Positions 43,688-51,500 of a DNA stretch of 64,000 nucleotides are shown here, piece by piece. Made by a program: the position numbers and the translations under genes. The notes beneath the pieces are model-generated. The model did no database searches. It was given only the letters and a program-made list of their open reading frames with translations, and was not told the origin of the DNA. Source of the DNA: Thalassorhabdus alkalitolerans (lineage in GTDB: Bacteria; Bacillota; Bacilli; Bacillales; Marinococcaceae); NCBI RefSeq assembly GCF_042656585.1, contig NZ_JBHSPG010000005.1; one strand, 5' to 3'. Numbering within the stretch: position 1 is the stretch's first letter; the number at the start of each line of letters is the position of its first letter.

Positions 43688-44584
43688 TCATTGGAGCAAG
43701 GATAGAAGGATCCACAAAGATGGTACACTTAAAACGGTGGTAACCAATGTAATGGATGAAACAAGTTTCGGGTTTGCATCAAATTGCACTGCCAGCATAG
43801 CTGTCGTTGCAGCTGAAGGCATAGATGCAGAAACGATCAGCACAGCAGCAAGCGTTGGACTGGCTGGCATCATCAGCGTAAGTACGTAAGCAATTATTGG
43901 AGATAGCACTAAACGCAGTATGGTGCCATACCCCACTAGGCCCCACTGAAAGCTTTTCACCGATATTGTCGCCAACTGCATCCCCAGGATAACCATTACC
44001 ACCGGGATTGCTGAATCAGCTAATAAATCAATTGCACCTAAATAGGAATCTCCCATTTGAATATTTAAGTATTGCAGAGCTAAACCAAGGAACAAGGCAT
44101 ACATAACTGGCATTTTTAAAGAAATCCGTATAGCTCCCCTTGCATCCATATTACTCCTATTAGCTACATAAACACCAAATGTATTCATAAGCAAAGACTG
44201 AACAACCATATAAATAACAGCAAAGGCAAAGGCTTCTTCCCCAAAGGCAAAAAGAATAAGGGGAGCTCCGTAATTTCCTGCGTTTGTAAATATTGTCGCA
44301 AGGTTCATCCCACTTACCGTTTTACTGTCCCATTTATATATCTTGGCGACAATGAAATTACAAAGAAGCATAATCACCAAAAAGACAATGGAGAAAACCA
44401 CAATAATTAAGTAATTGCGGTCAGGCACTGTTGTGTAAAACGTCCTGAATACTAATGCTGGTGTTAATATGTATAATGCCACCGCAGAAATAGACCTAAT
44501 TTCCAGAACCTGCTTTTTCTGCAGCCAATATCCTCCCATAAATATAAGAGCAATTGGGAGCAGCACTTCTATAAATATCTCCAA
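43688..44584 (-). CDS. AEC (auxin efflux carrier) family transporter
   Basis: 298 residues with about ten helices. The two-fold repeat with PALVFRTFY in the first half and ASMPSAATTAMLAVQF in the second is typical of AEC/MleP-type carriers. Members export or exchange malate, malonate or other small organic acids. Monocistronic, next to a region of decayed sequence. Substrate not predictable. Confidence 0.88.
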   Translation of the reverse strand: MEIFIEVLLPIALIFMGGYWLQKKQVLEIRSISAVALYILTPALVFRTFYTTVPDRNYLIIVVFSIVFLVIMLLCNFIVAKIYKWDSKTVSGMNLATIFTNAGNYGAPLILFAFGEEAFAFAVIYMVVQSLLMNTFGVYVANRSNMDARGAIRISLKMPVMYALFLGLALQYLNIQMGDSYLGAIDLLADSAIPVVMVILGMQLATISVKSFQWGLVGYGTILRLVLSPIIAYVLTLMMPASPTLAAVLIVSASMPSAATTAMLAVQFDANPKLVSSITLVTTVLSVPSLWILLSLLQ

Positions 44585-44893
44585 AACTCCCTCACTCCTT
44601 GTCTGTAGTGTAAAGGGGCTGCCCTAAAGGCTTTTTCAGCTGCAATCATTCATTAAAGGAACAATTACAACAACCATTCAATCTAGACTTCATTCGGCCC
44701 ACCGTATACCCTGGCCTGAGCTTTACCTTCCTCGTAAGCAACAACTGCTCACTATGGTACCTTTTGCTGCTGTTTTTACAGGTATGTTAACTGAAGTTAA
44801 TTAACAATGAAGCTGACTTGACTTAATGGGTTACTCTTTTTTTCATCATATTCTTTTGCACCTACGAAAGACCTCATATGTATGAATGACAAT
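44585..44893. other. Gene-free stretch with a possible gene remnant
   Basis: 309 bases without an intact gene. On the minus strand, 44741-44683 reads VAYEEGKAQARVYGGPNEV then stop, which looks like the C-terminal end of an acyl-CoA dehydrogenase (family ends R-x-YGGTNEIM). It is preceded by an in-frame stop, so any gene is decayed. No terminator for the amidohydrolase gene is obvious. Confidence 0.35.
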
Positions 44894-46183
44894 TTACTCA
44901 TTTGCCAAGTATTCTATCGTATCTTTTAGTACTGCTATTCCACCCAGGCAGTCACTTAGGTTGGTAAACTCTTCTGGACTATGACTTTTCCCTGCTTTGC
45001 TTGGAACAAAGATCATACCTGCGGAAACCTTCTTCCCAATATTCATGGCATCATGCCCTGCTCCGCTTGGAAGCAGACGGTAAGCAAGACCATGTCTTTG
45101 GGCCGCTTCCTCTGTAATCCTTTGAATATTCTTTGAAAGAGGGACAGGAGGGAGTGTAAGGAGCGTCTTCCATTCCATCTCTAATTCTCTATTTTCAGCA
45201 ATGGCTTCAGCTGTATTTTTCACTCTTGCAATTACCTCATTACGAGCCTCTTCCTTTATATCTCTAATATCTATAGTCAATTCTGTCTGGCCGGAAATTA
45301 CATTCGAACCGTTAGGAAGTACATGAACCTTACCCACAGTCGCTACAGCAGAGTCGCTCACTGCTGTAGGCACTTTTTCTATTTCAGTAATCAATTCCCC
45401 TGCGGCTGCTACGGTATCTTTTCTTAAATTCATTGGTGTATTTCCAGCGTGGTCTGTTTCTCCATAAAAGGTTACAGTTTGCCAGGAAGGACCAGCGATA
45501 CCGTTTACGATACCGATTTTTTCCTGGTTATACTCCAGCTGTTTTCCTTGTTCAATGTGGAGTTCGATGAAAGCGTGAATACTGTTTTCCGGGTACTTGC
45601 TTTCTTCAACTTTGGCGGGCATAAAGCCCATATCCTCCATCGCCTCATAAATTGTAATTCCTTTGTTGTCTTTTACTTGATGAAGCTCCTCCTTCGAAAC
45701 TTCTCCAATCATCGCTCGACTGCCAAGAAGGCCGCTTCCAAAACGAGTTCCTTCCTCATCTGCAAAAACGACAATTTCTATGGGACGGATATGTTTCTTT
45801 TCTGAATTTCTAAGTGCTTCTACAGCCATTAGCGAGCTGATGCATCCCAAAGCTCCATCAAATGCTCCACCTTCAGGAACGGTATCCAGATGAGACCCCG
45901 TCATAACAACAGGCATTTCTGGATTCTCCCCTTCAAACCTGGCGATCATATTTCCGACTGAATCTTCCCAAACGAGTCCCCCTATATCTTCAAGCCAGCT
46001 CTTAAACAATTCCTTTGCTTCTTTTTCTTCTTCCGTGTAGACATATCTGGAAACTCCCCTATTAGGAAGGCCTCCAATCTGAGCCATTTCAGAAAGCCTG
46101 GAAGCAAGTACTTCTGCATTCACACCAGGATAACTACCACAATTGTAAAGATCTGTTAGAAGCCTTTCTTTTAAAGAAGTCAT
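44894..46183 (-). CDS. M20-family N-carbamoyl-L-amino acid hydrolase / allantoate amidohydrolase-like enzyme
   Basis: 429 residues, hydantoinase/carbamoylase family. Metal-binding residues are in GSHLDTVPEGGAFDGALG (His/Asp), ADEEGTRFG (Glu-Glu) and HIEQGKQLE, with a C-terminal GAGHDAMNIG His. A dimerisation domain (about 215-330) interrupts the catalytic domain. It cleaves carbamoyl or ureido groups from amino or hydroxy acids, yielding ammonia and CO2. Followed after 23 bases by the TauE/SafE gene upstream, so possibly co-transcribed with it. Exact substrate unknown. Confidence 0.88.
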   Translation of the reverse strand: MTSLKERLLTDLYNCGSYPGVNAEVLASRLSEMAQIGGLPNRGVSRYVYTEEEKEAKELFKSWLEDIGGLVWEDSVGNMIARFEGENPEMPVVMTGSHLDTVPEGGAFDGALGCISSLMAVEALRNSEKKHIRPIEIVVFADEEGTRFGSGLLGSRAMIGEVSKEELHQVKDNKGITIYEAMEDMGFMPAKVEESKYPENSIHAFIELHIEQGKQLEYNQEKIGIVNGIAGPSWQTVTFYGETDHAGNTPMNLRKDTVAAAGELITEIEKVPTAVSDSAVATVGKVHVLPNGSNVISGQTELTIDIRDIKEEARNEVIARVKNTAEAIAENRELEMEWKTLLTLPPVPLSKNIQRITEEAAQRHGLAYRLLPSGAGHDAMNIGKKVSAGMIFVPSKAGKSHSPEEFTNLSDCLGGIAVLKDTIEYLANE

Positions 46184-46206
46184 TTTACTCTCTCCCTAGA
46201 TAAATA

Positions 46207-47040
46207 TTATGTAAAAAAAGGAGCCGATCCTTCCCATATCAGTCTTAGGGCAACAAGAATGAGGACCAGTCTGAGAAGAAAAACAATGGACTCACTGTTA
46301 AGTCTTTGATTAAGGTTTGCTCCTATTTTTGCTCCAACCCATGCTCCCGCGGTTAAAAGAAAGACGTAAAGCCATTCAACATTACCCATTGCCACATGGG
46401 TAATTGAACCAGTAATCGCGGAAAGAAAGATCATAAACATGGAGGTAGCCACAGCAACGTGAGGAGGGAAAAGAAAAATCATAATCATTACCGGAACCAT
46501 AATTGTTCCGCCGCCAATACCAAACAACCCTGATACTCCCCCAACAAAAAAAGCAATAGGTATCGCTACTTTTAAGCTGTATCCATATATAGTTTTTTCT
46601 CCTGTATCACTTTCCCATTCCCTTTGGATGGACTGTTTGAGTGGGAAAGGCTTTAAGCGATGACGAAGCATCAGGAGAATGGATATTCCTAAAATAAAAA
46701 ATCCAAAAATAATAGAAAAGCCTTCAAAATCAAAAAAACTATTCACATACGCCCCAAGAATTGCCCCAGGGCCGCTGCCCATAAAAAAATAAAGGCCGCT
46801 TTTGTAATCAACTTTTTTTTGCTTCATGTAAGCCAGGGTAGAAGAAAGTCCTGTTGCTAATACAACGACCATTGACGTTCCTACAGCCAGCTGAGGACTT
46901 ATTTCGGGAATAATCAATGTATATGTACCTAAAAAAAGGAGTGCTGGTACAATAATCAGCCCTCCCCCAATACCTACAAGACTTGCCAACACTCCTGCCA
47001 GCAGTCCGATAAGTAATAAGATAATTATCATTGCCATCAA
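46207..47040 (-). CDS. TauE/SafE-family anion exporter
   Basis: 277 residues, about eight helices in two repeats, each starting with the family motif: GVLASLVGIGGGLIIVPALL near residue 15 and GGVSGLFGIGGGTIMVPVMI near 160. Members carry sulfite, sulfoacetate or other C2/C3 sulfonates across the membrane. It lies directly upstream of (and divergent from) the operon at 47249, which also encodes aldehyde and alcohol dehydrogenases. Confidence 0.88.
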   Translation of the reverse strand: MMAMIIILLLIGLLAGVLASLVGIGGGLIIVPALLFLGTYTLIIPEISPQLAVGTSMVVVLATGLSSTLAYMKQKKVDYKSGLYFFMGSGPGAILGAYVNSFFDFEGFSIIFGFFILGISILLMLRHRLKPFPLKQSIQREWESDTGEKTIYGYSLKVAIPIAFFVGGVSGLFGIGGGTIMVPVMIMIFLFPPHVAVATSMFMIFLSAITGSITHVAMGNVEWLYVFLLTAGAWVGAKIGANLNQRLNSESIVFLLRLVLILVALRLIWEGSAPFFT

Positions 47041-47248
47041 TCATACACTTCCTGTCTTTATAATGGGAAAGTCACCATTTTTTTCGTTTCTTTCTATATT
47101 GGATGCATTTTAACTTTTTTGCAAATGATTTAAAGATTTAGATTTCGTTTTGTTTGACCTATTGATTCTCAATCATGTAATTCTAATCACTTCAATTTTT
47201 TGAATTAAATGTACCTTGACTGTTTTATAATCTTTTCAGAATATTTAG
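47041..47248. other. AT-rich divergent regulatory region
   Basis: Leader of the TauE/SafE gene and upstream region of the operon promoter at 47249. The sequence is strongly AT-rich with T-tracts. Apart from the elements listed separately at 47249-47403, nothing was recognised. Confidence 0.5.
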
Positions 47249-47277
47249 TTGACACCGAAAATTGAAGCGGTTACAAT
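47249..47277 (+). promoter_or_regulatory. Sigma-A promoter of the SSS/ALDH/ADH operon with overlapping cre box
   Basis: Perfect TTGACA (47249-47254), 17-base spacer, TACAAT (47272-47277). The spacer and -10 contain TTGAAGCGGTTACA (47262-47275), 13 of 14 matches to the cre consensus, so CcpA should repress directly. Confidence 0.8.
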
Positions 47278-47286
47278 TAATCTGTG

Positions 47287-47403
47287 TTTTTGAATGCGTA
47301 TTCAAAAGTGTGACTGTGTTTTAATATCTCCTACCGTTGCAAAAACAAAGCAAAACTGAAAGTTTAAAACTCATATGTTCCATTTGCCTTTTTGAATGCG
47401 TAT
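47287..47403. promoter_or_regulatory. Repeated operator TTTTTGAATGCGTAT
   Basis: The same 15 bases occur at 47287-47301 and 47389-47403, about 102 bases apart. The first copy is part of a palindrome, TTTTGAAT-GCGT-ATTCAAAA (47288-47307); the second has only the left half followed by GCATA. They lie 10 and 112 bases after the -10 box, a position for repressor binding. The cognate regulator is not visible in this window and may be in the assembly gap. Confidence 0.65.
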
Positions 47404-47422
47404 GCATATCTCAGGGGGGGGG

Positions 47423-47534
47423 NNNNNNNNNNNNNNNNNNNNNNNNNNNNNNNNNNNNNNNNNNNNNNNNNNNNNNNNNNNNNNNNNNNNNNNNNNNNNN
47501 NNNNNNNNNNNNNNNNNNNNNNNNNNNNNNNNNN
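47423..47534. other. Assembly gap (112 N)
   Basis: A run of 112 undetermined bases preceded by nine G. The true missing length is unknown; an aldehyde dehydrogenase needs about 1.4 kb but only its last 43 codons remain, so the real gap is probably more than 1 kb. Confidence 0.95.
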
Positions 47535-47666
47535 AATGACGTACCTACACTTCGATTTGATCATATGCCTTACGGAGGGGTCAAGGATTCTGGATACGGC
47601 CGCGAAGGCGTGAAATACACAGTGGGGGAAATGACTGAACTTAAAATGATAAGCATTAAATATTAG
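47535..47666 (+). CDS. NAD(P)-dependent aldehyde dehydrogenase, C-terminal fragment (5' part in gap)
   Basis: Only 43 residues can be read: NDVPTLRFDHMPYGGVKDSG followed by YGREGVKYTVGEMTELK. This is the C-terminus of the aldehyde dehydrogenase superfamily, closest in pattern to the lactaldehyde/glycolaldehyde/sulfolactaldehyde type (RVDxMPYGGVKxSGxGREG) and unlike betaine-aldehyde dehydrogenases. First readable gene of the operon after the promoter. Whether other genes lie in the gap cannot be known. Confidence 0.8.
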   Translation, partial: NDVPTLRFDHMPYGGVKDSGYGREGVKYTVGEMTELKMISIKY

Positions 47667-47677
47667 GGGTGAAAACA

Positions 47678-48253
47678 ATGACAACAAGTGAAGGGAGCCT
47701 GTCAAAAACCACAATGAGCAAGTCATCGATCATTATACCTGTTTATAAGGCCCATCACTTACATGCTGAAAAACTTGAAAACAAGAAATGGATAACTGAA
47801 AGAATTATTCCCCTTTACTATCCATACAACTTTCAAAAGTGGGAGGTTCATTATAAATCTTTTTTTAAAAAGCCAAAGCTTGAAAAAAGAGTTGTTGCTT
47901 CTAATTTAATTAAAGGAGATTCTTCATTTGCGGATGAATGGCCTTCCTTCTCACTGGGTGAAGTCAAAGAGAATCAAATTATCCCAAGCAAAGTAGAAAA
48001 AAGCACATATCTGGCTAGTTCCCGGGAAATGGTAAGGCGATTCTACGTCCACTATGCGAGAGTTTGGAATGTGCCGAGGCTGGAGTTGATAGAAGAAAAA
48101 ACAGCCTATCTGCCTTATGAAGTATATCTGCAAAAGCATACAGGAAAGAATCAAACAAGAACAATGCTGTATGAGCCTGTTTCCGGACATGCAGAGAATT
48201 TGGATAAATATCCAGAAATTCATTCATTCTTTACTACGATAAGGGAGGATTAA
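47678..48253 (+). CDS. Unrecognised 191-residue soluble protein in the symporter operon
   Basis: I do not recognise the family. ATG 47678 follows AGGGGTG; a GTG three codons earlier is possible. There is no signal peptide or membrane helix. The protein is basic and aromatic-rich in its first half (WITERIIPLYYPYNFQKWEVHY region, residues 38-60) and has repeated Tyr in the second (TAYLPYEVYLQKH, MLYEPVSGHAENLDKYPEI). It sits nine bases after the aldehyde dehydrogenase stop and four bases before a one-helix protein and an SSS symporter, so a role in the same catabolic or transport system is likely. Confidence 0.6.
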   Translation: MTTSEGSLSKTTMSKSSIIIPVYKAHHLHAEKLENKKWITERIIPLYYPYNFQKWEVHYKSFFKKPKLEKRVVASNLIKGDSSFADEWPSFSLGEVKENQIIPSKVEKSTYLASSREMVRRFYVHYARVWNVPRLELIEEKTAYLPYEVYLQKHTGKNQTRTMLYEPVSGHAENLDKYPEIHSFFTTIRED

Positions 48254-48257
48254 GATC

Positions 48258-48362
48258 ATGACTATGCTCTATTGGATTGTCACTCTCACTCTATCTACCT
48301 GGATCTTTATGTTTGTTTTATTATGGAAAACAAACCTGCTCGATGAAGACGAAAAAAAATAA
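48258..48362 (+). CDS. One-helix symporter small accessory protein
   Basis: 34 residues: a single hydrophobic helix (LYWIVTLTLSTWIFMFVLLW) and a short acidic/basic cytosolic tail (DEDEKK). GGGAGG lies nine bases before the ATG, inside the end of the previous gene. It is 31 bases before the SSS symporter. Short one-helix proteins encoded just before SSS symporters are known as symporter small accessory proteins; DUF997/YhdT with PanF is a larger analogue. Probably a subunit of the carrier. Confidence 0.65.
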   Translation: MTMLYWIVTLTLSTWIFMFVLLWKTNLLDEDEKK

Positions 48363-48393
48363 AACACAGCACATCTAAAGGAGGTTATGCACC

Positions 48394-49902
48394 ATGGACA
48401 GTACGATCGTTATGTACTCCTGGATTTTTATGGTTTTCTTTATAGGAGTCATGTTATATTTTGGGTGGGTCGGCATGAAAAGGACTGATAACGCCGATGA
48501 TTTCGCAACAGCCCGTTCAACTTATGGCCCACTCACCATTGCATTAGTTATAAGCGCAGGTATTTCCAGTGGTTCTACCTTTATGGGAATGCCGGGCCTT
48601 GCATACGATATCGGGGCACCAAGCTTATGGTATCCCCTCTTGTACCCTATCGCCACTATTATAGGTATGGTGTTTGTGGCTAAAACTATTAAACGTTTTG
48701 GAGACCAGTTTGGTACAAGGACAATTCCTGAATTTATGGGTGAACGATTTAACAGTGATTTCTTACGAATTATTTTAACTGTTATTTCAATTTTATTAAT
48801 CTTTTATGTTGTATCCCAATTTGTTGCCGCAGCAACCATGTTCCAAACCATGATGGGAATTGATTATGGTGTTGGCTTGATATTAACAGGGATCGTTCTT
48901 TCTGTTTACGTGTTCTTAGGCGGCTCTCATTCTGATATTTTAACTGATGCCATTCAAGGCTTTTTAATGCTTATTATTGCCGTAGTAGTCGTTGTCGTTT
49001 TTGTAATGGGATACGGTGTTGATGGCGGTTTTTCTGGTATGATAGATACAATAAATGAGAGAAAGCCTGAAGGCGGCTTTGATACTTTATTTATTCCTGG
49101 GCATGATACATATGGCGCTGCATGGCTTGTCATTCTTTTATTCATTGCCCATATACCTTTTAGTATTCTTCCTCATCTAGGAAACAAATTCATGGCTGTT
49201 AAATCAGGAAAAGATTTAAAGAAACTAATTATGTACTGTACAGTTATCGCCACTACTCTTCCATTAATGGCATTAGGTGGAATGCTTGGAATCGCTGTGA
49301 TCGACCCGGGAGCTAATATTAATCCTGACCAGGTGGTTCCAGTCCTGTTTAGTGAATTATTTCCGCCAATTATTGCAGCCTTTTTCGCTATTGCAGTTCT
49401 TTCAGCCATTATGTCAACATCTGATGGTTTAATCGTTTCATTAACACAATTACTTGCCAACGATATTTACAGAAAAACAATTGTACCAAGAAGCAATATT
49501 ACAACTGAAAAAGCTGAAAAGGTAGAACTGATGATCAGCCGTTACGGAACCTTCGTAGTCATTGGTGCTGCGATCTGGATGGCATGGACACCGCCGCAAT
49601 ACCTGGCAGTATATCTATGGATCGGGATCGGGGCGATTGTTTCTGCTACTGCAGGGCCCCTTGTTATCGGTACTCTATGGAAAAGAGCAACAAAATCAGC
49701 TGCCATTATTTCTATGCTGGTTGGTACTTCTACCTACTGGATCGTCTACCTTGGTGTAGGACTCGACAACCCATTTGCCGCAGCTGGTATCGGGGTGCTT
49801 GTCAGCTTGACTCTTATGTTTGTTCTTTCTCTTGTCACTCCAAAACCGGCACAGCACGAGATTGATCGTGTCTTTAACCCGGGCAAAACAGAATCTTTAT
49901 AG
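48394..49902 (+). CDS. SSS-family sodium:solute symporter
   Basis: 502 residues, about 13 helices. The first-repeat signature SAGISSGSTFMGMPGLAYDIG and VFLGGSHSDILTDAIQGFLM are typical of the PanF/ActP branch of the sodium:solute symporter family; AVLSAIMSTSDGLIVSLTQLLANDI contains the Na2-site Ser/Thr residues. AAGGAGG precedes the ATG. It imports the operon's substrate, presumably an organic acid, alcohol or aldehyde precursor used by the two dehydrogenases. Confidence 0.92.
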   Translation: MDSTIVMYSWIFMVFFIGVMLYFGWVGMKRTDNADDFATARSTYGPLTIALVISAGISSGSTFMGMPGLAYDIGAPSLWYPLLYPIATIIGMVFVAKTIKRFGDQFGTRTIPEFMGERFNSDFLRIILTVISILLIFYVVSQFVAAATMFQTMMGIDYGVGLILTGIVLSVYVFLGGSHSDILTDAIQGFLMLIIAVVVVVVFVMGYGVDGGFSGMIDTINERKPEGGFDTLFIPGHDTYGAAWLVILLFIAHIPFSILPHLGNKFMAVKSGKDLKKLIMYCTVIATTLPLMALGGMLGIAVIDPGANINPDQVVPVLFSELFPPIIAAFFAIAVLSAIMSTSDGLIVSLTQLLANDIYRKTIVPRSNITTEKAEKVELMISRYGTFVVIGAAIWMAWTPPQYLAVYLWIGIGAIVSATAGPLVIGTLWKRATKSAAIISMLVGTSTYWIVYLGVGLDNPFAAAGIGVLVSLTLMFVLSLVTPKPAQHEIDRVFNPGKTESL

Positions 49903-49910
49903 GGAGGAAT

Positions 49911-51092
49911 TTGATTATGCATCAGTTTGTCTCTCCTATTAAAATATTATCTGGAGAAGGAGTTTTAAAGAATATTCCTCAAGAGCTTCAAAACTTTAAC
50001 GCAGGTAACGTAATGATTTTTGCTGATCCTGGAATCATACAGGCAGGCATTTTAAGCAAACTGGAAGACGTGCTGAAAGATGCGAAAGTCTCCTACTCTA
50101 TTTACAGCGACCTAGTACCAGAACCGCCACTTGAAACAGGAAGAGAAGCGGTACAAGCATTAAAAGAAAGCAATGCCGATTTTGTGATCGGCATTGGAGG
50201 GGGAAGTTCCCTGGATGTTGCCAAAGCCGCCGCTGTCCTTTACGGCAATGAGGGAGAGCCGGGGGACTTCCTCAACCTTACCGGCAGCCGCAAGCTTGAA
50301 AACAAAGGGCTTCCTAAAATGCTTATCCCTACTACCTCAGGAACCGGGGCAGAAGTGACCGATATCTCTGTTTTTTCCTTAGAAAAAACAAAAGACGTTA
50401 TTACTGACCCACTATTGTTAGCCGACGTGGCCGTATTAGATCCTGAACTCACGTATACAGTTCCGCCAAGAATAACAGCCTCTACAGGTGTTGATGCGTT
50501 AACTCATGCTGTAGAAGCCTATATTTCAGTTAATGCCACCCCCTTAACAGATTCGCTGGCTCTTGAGGCGGTTAGGCTGATTTCCAGAAATATTCGGACC
50601 GCCGTGTGGCATGGCAGTCACGAAGAGTCCAGAAATAAGATGGCGTGGGGAAGCCTTCTCGCTGGATTAAGTTTTTATAATGCTGGTGTATCGGGAGTCC
50701 ACGCGTTGGCTTATCCATTAGGCGGACTGTATAAGATCCCCCATGGGGAATCAAATGCTGTCATGCTTCCTTATGTATTTGATTTTGTTTGGCCATCATG
50801 TATGGAAAAAATGACTGACCTTGCAGATGCATTAGGCGTAGACACTTCACTATTAAGTACCCGAGAGGCCGCTGTGTCAGCCGTTCAGGCTCTGCAGGAG
50901 ATCGTAAGAGATACAGGAATTCCTCAAACACTTGATAGGTTTGGAGTAAAAGAAGAAGACATACCTTTACTCGCTGAAGAAGGAATCAAGCAAAAGCGGC
51001 TGCTTCAAAGAAGCCCAAGACCCTACAGCCAGAATGATATTTTTCAAGTCTACCAGGCAGCCTACTTTGGTGAACTTTCCCTTGGGAAGTAA
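49911..51092 (+). CDS. Iron-containing (group III) alcohol dehydrogenase
   Basis: 393 residues. The N-terminal NAD-binding part has GIGGGSSLDVAKAAA and PTTSGTGAEVT. Metal ligands are in VDALTHAVEAY (Asp/His), HALAYPLGGLYKIPHGESNAVMLP (two His). I choose ATG 49917 or 49911 as start; GGGAGGAATT lies just upstream. It oxidises a primary alcohol to the aldehyde for the ALDH upstream, or the reverse. The operon order ALDH-X-small-SSS-ADH suggests uptake and two-step oxidation of one compound, with choline-type (GbsB) or sulfoacetaldehyde-type reactions both possible. Confidence 0.9.
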   Translation: MIMHQFVSPIKILSGEGVLKNIPQELQNFNAGNVMIFADPGIIQAGILSKLEDVLKDAKVSYSIYSDLVPEPPLETGREAVQALKESNADFVIGIGGGSSLDVAKAAAVLYGNEGEPGDFLNLTGSRKLENKGLPKMLIPTTSGTGAEVTDISVFSLEKTKDVITDPLLLADVAVLDPELTYTVPPRITASTGVDALTHAVEAYISVNATPLTDSLALEAVRLISRNIRTAVWHGSHEESRNKMAWGSLLAGLSFYNAGVSGVHALAYPLGGLYKIPHGESNAVMLPYVFDFVWPSCMEKMTDLADALGVDTSLLSTREAAVSAVQALQEIVRDTGIPQTLDRFGVKEEDIPLLAEEGIKQKRLLQRSPRPYSQNDIFQVYQAAYFGELSLGK

Positions 51093-51500
51093 AAGCAAAA
51101 ATTTACGAGAAAGCGGGGTTTCCTGCTTTCTTGATTACGTTTCTATCAGTGAAGAACATCGCTTTCCATTCTACAATTGACGGAACAAAATATTATGTAT
51201 ATTTTCCCAAGAAGATATTGACATATTTTCTAAACCTATTAAACTATAATAGTATAGGATTTTACATACCCCATTTAGGGAATCTTTGTTCGACGACAAA
51301 GTAAAAACCCCTGCCGACAAACTGGCAGGGGTTTTTCTTATCTCTTATACTACTCTTTTACATTGTCTGCACGTTCCTCCCACTCTATCGTTTTCTTTCC
51401 GATAAAAAACCATGTGAGTAAAGCTAACATAATCTGACTGCCACTTACTTATTTTTGTCATAATGAACTCACACACCAAATAAGGAGGAATTATCGAAAC
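51093..51500. other. 408-base intergenic region with an orphan transcription unit
   Basis: A weak hairpin GAAAGC...GCTTTC follows the dehydrogenase stop (51109-51130). TTGACA (51218-51223) and TATAAT (51245-51250) follow, but 21 bases apart, so not an ordinary promoter as spaced. A strong terminator ends the stretch at 51303-51336. No coding frame fits between them. The last 160 bases are the nasA-like gene leader, without known riboswitch features. Confidence 0.55.
51303..51336 (+). terminator. Orphan intrinsic terminator upstream of the nitrate carrier
   Basis: AAAAACCCCTGCC pairs perfectly with GGCAGGGGTTTTT (8-base loop). It lies 211 bases after the dehydrogenase gene and 165 bases before the nitrate transporter gene, so it ends either a long 3' UTR, a short RNA or an attenuated leader. 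Confidence 0.85.

Noticed and set aside
46808..47044. 78-codon minus-strand frame overlapping the TauE/SafE gene start
   Set aside because: Out-of-frame shadow of a clear membrane protein gene.
47535..51092. gbsAB-like choline to glycine betaine operon
   Set aside because: The alcohol dehydrogenase fits the GbsB superfamily, but the ALDH C-terminus is of the lactaldehyde type, not betaine-aldehyde type, and the symporter is SSS. Kept only as a weak alternative.
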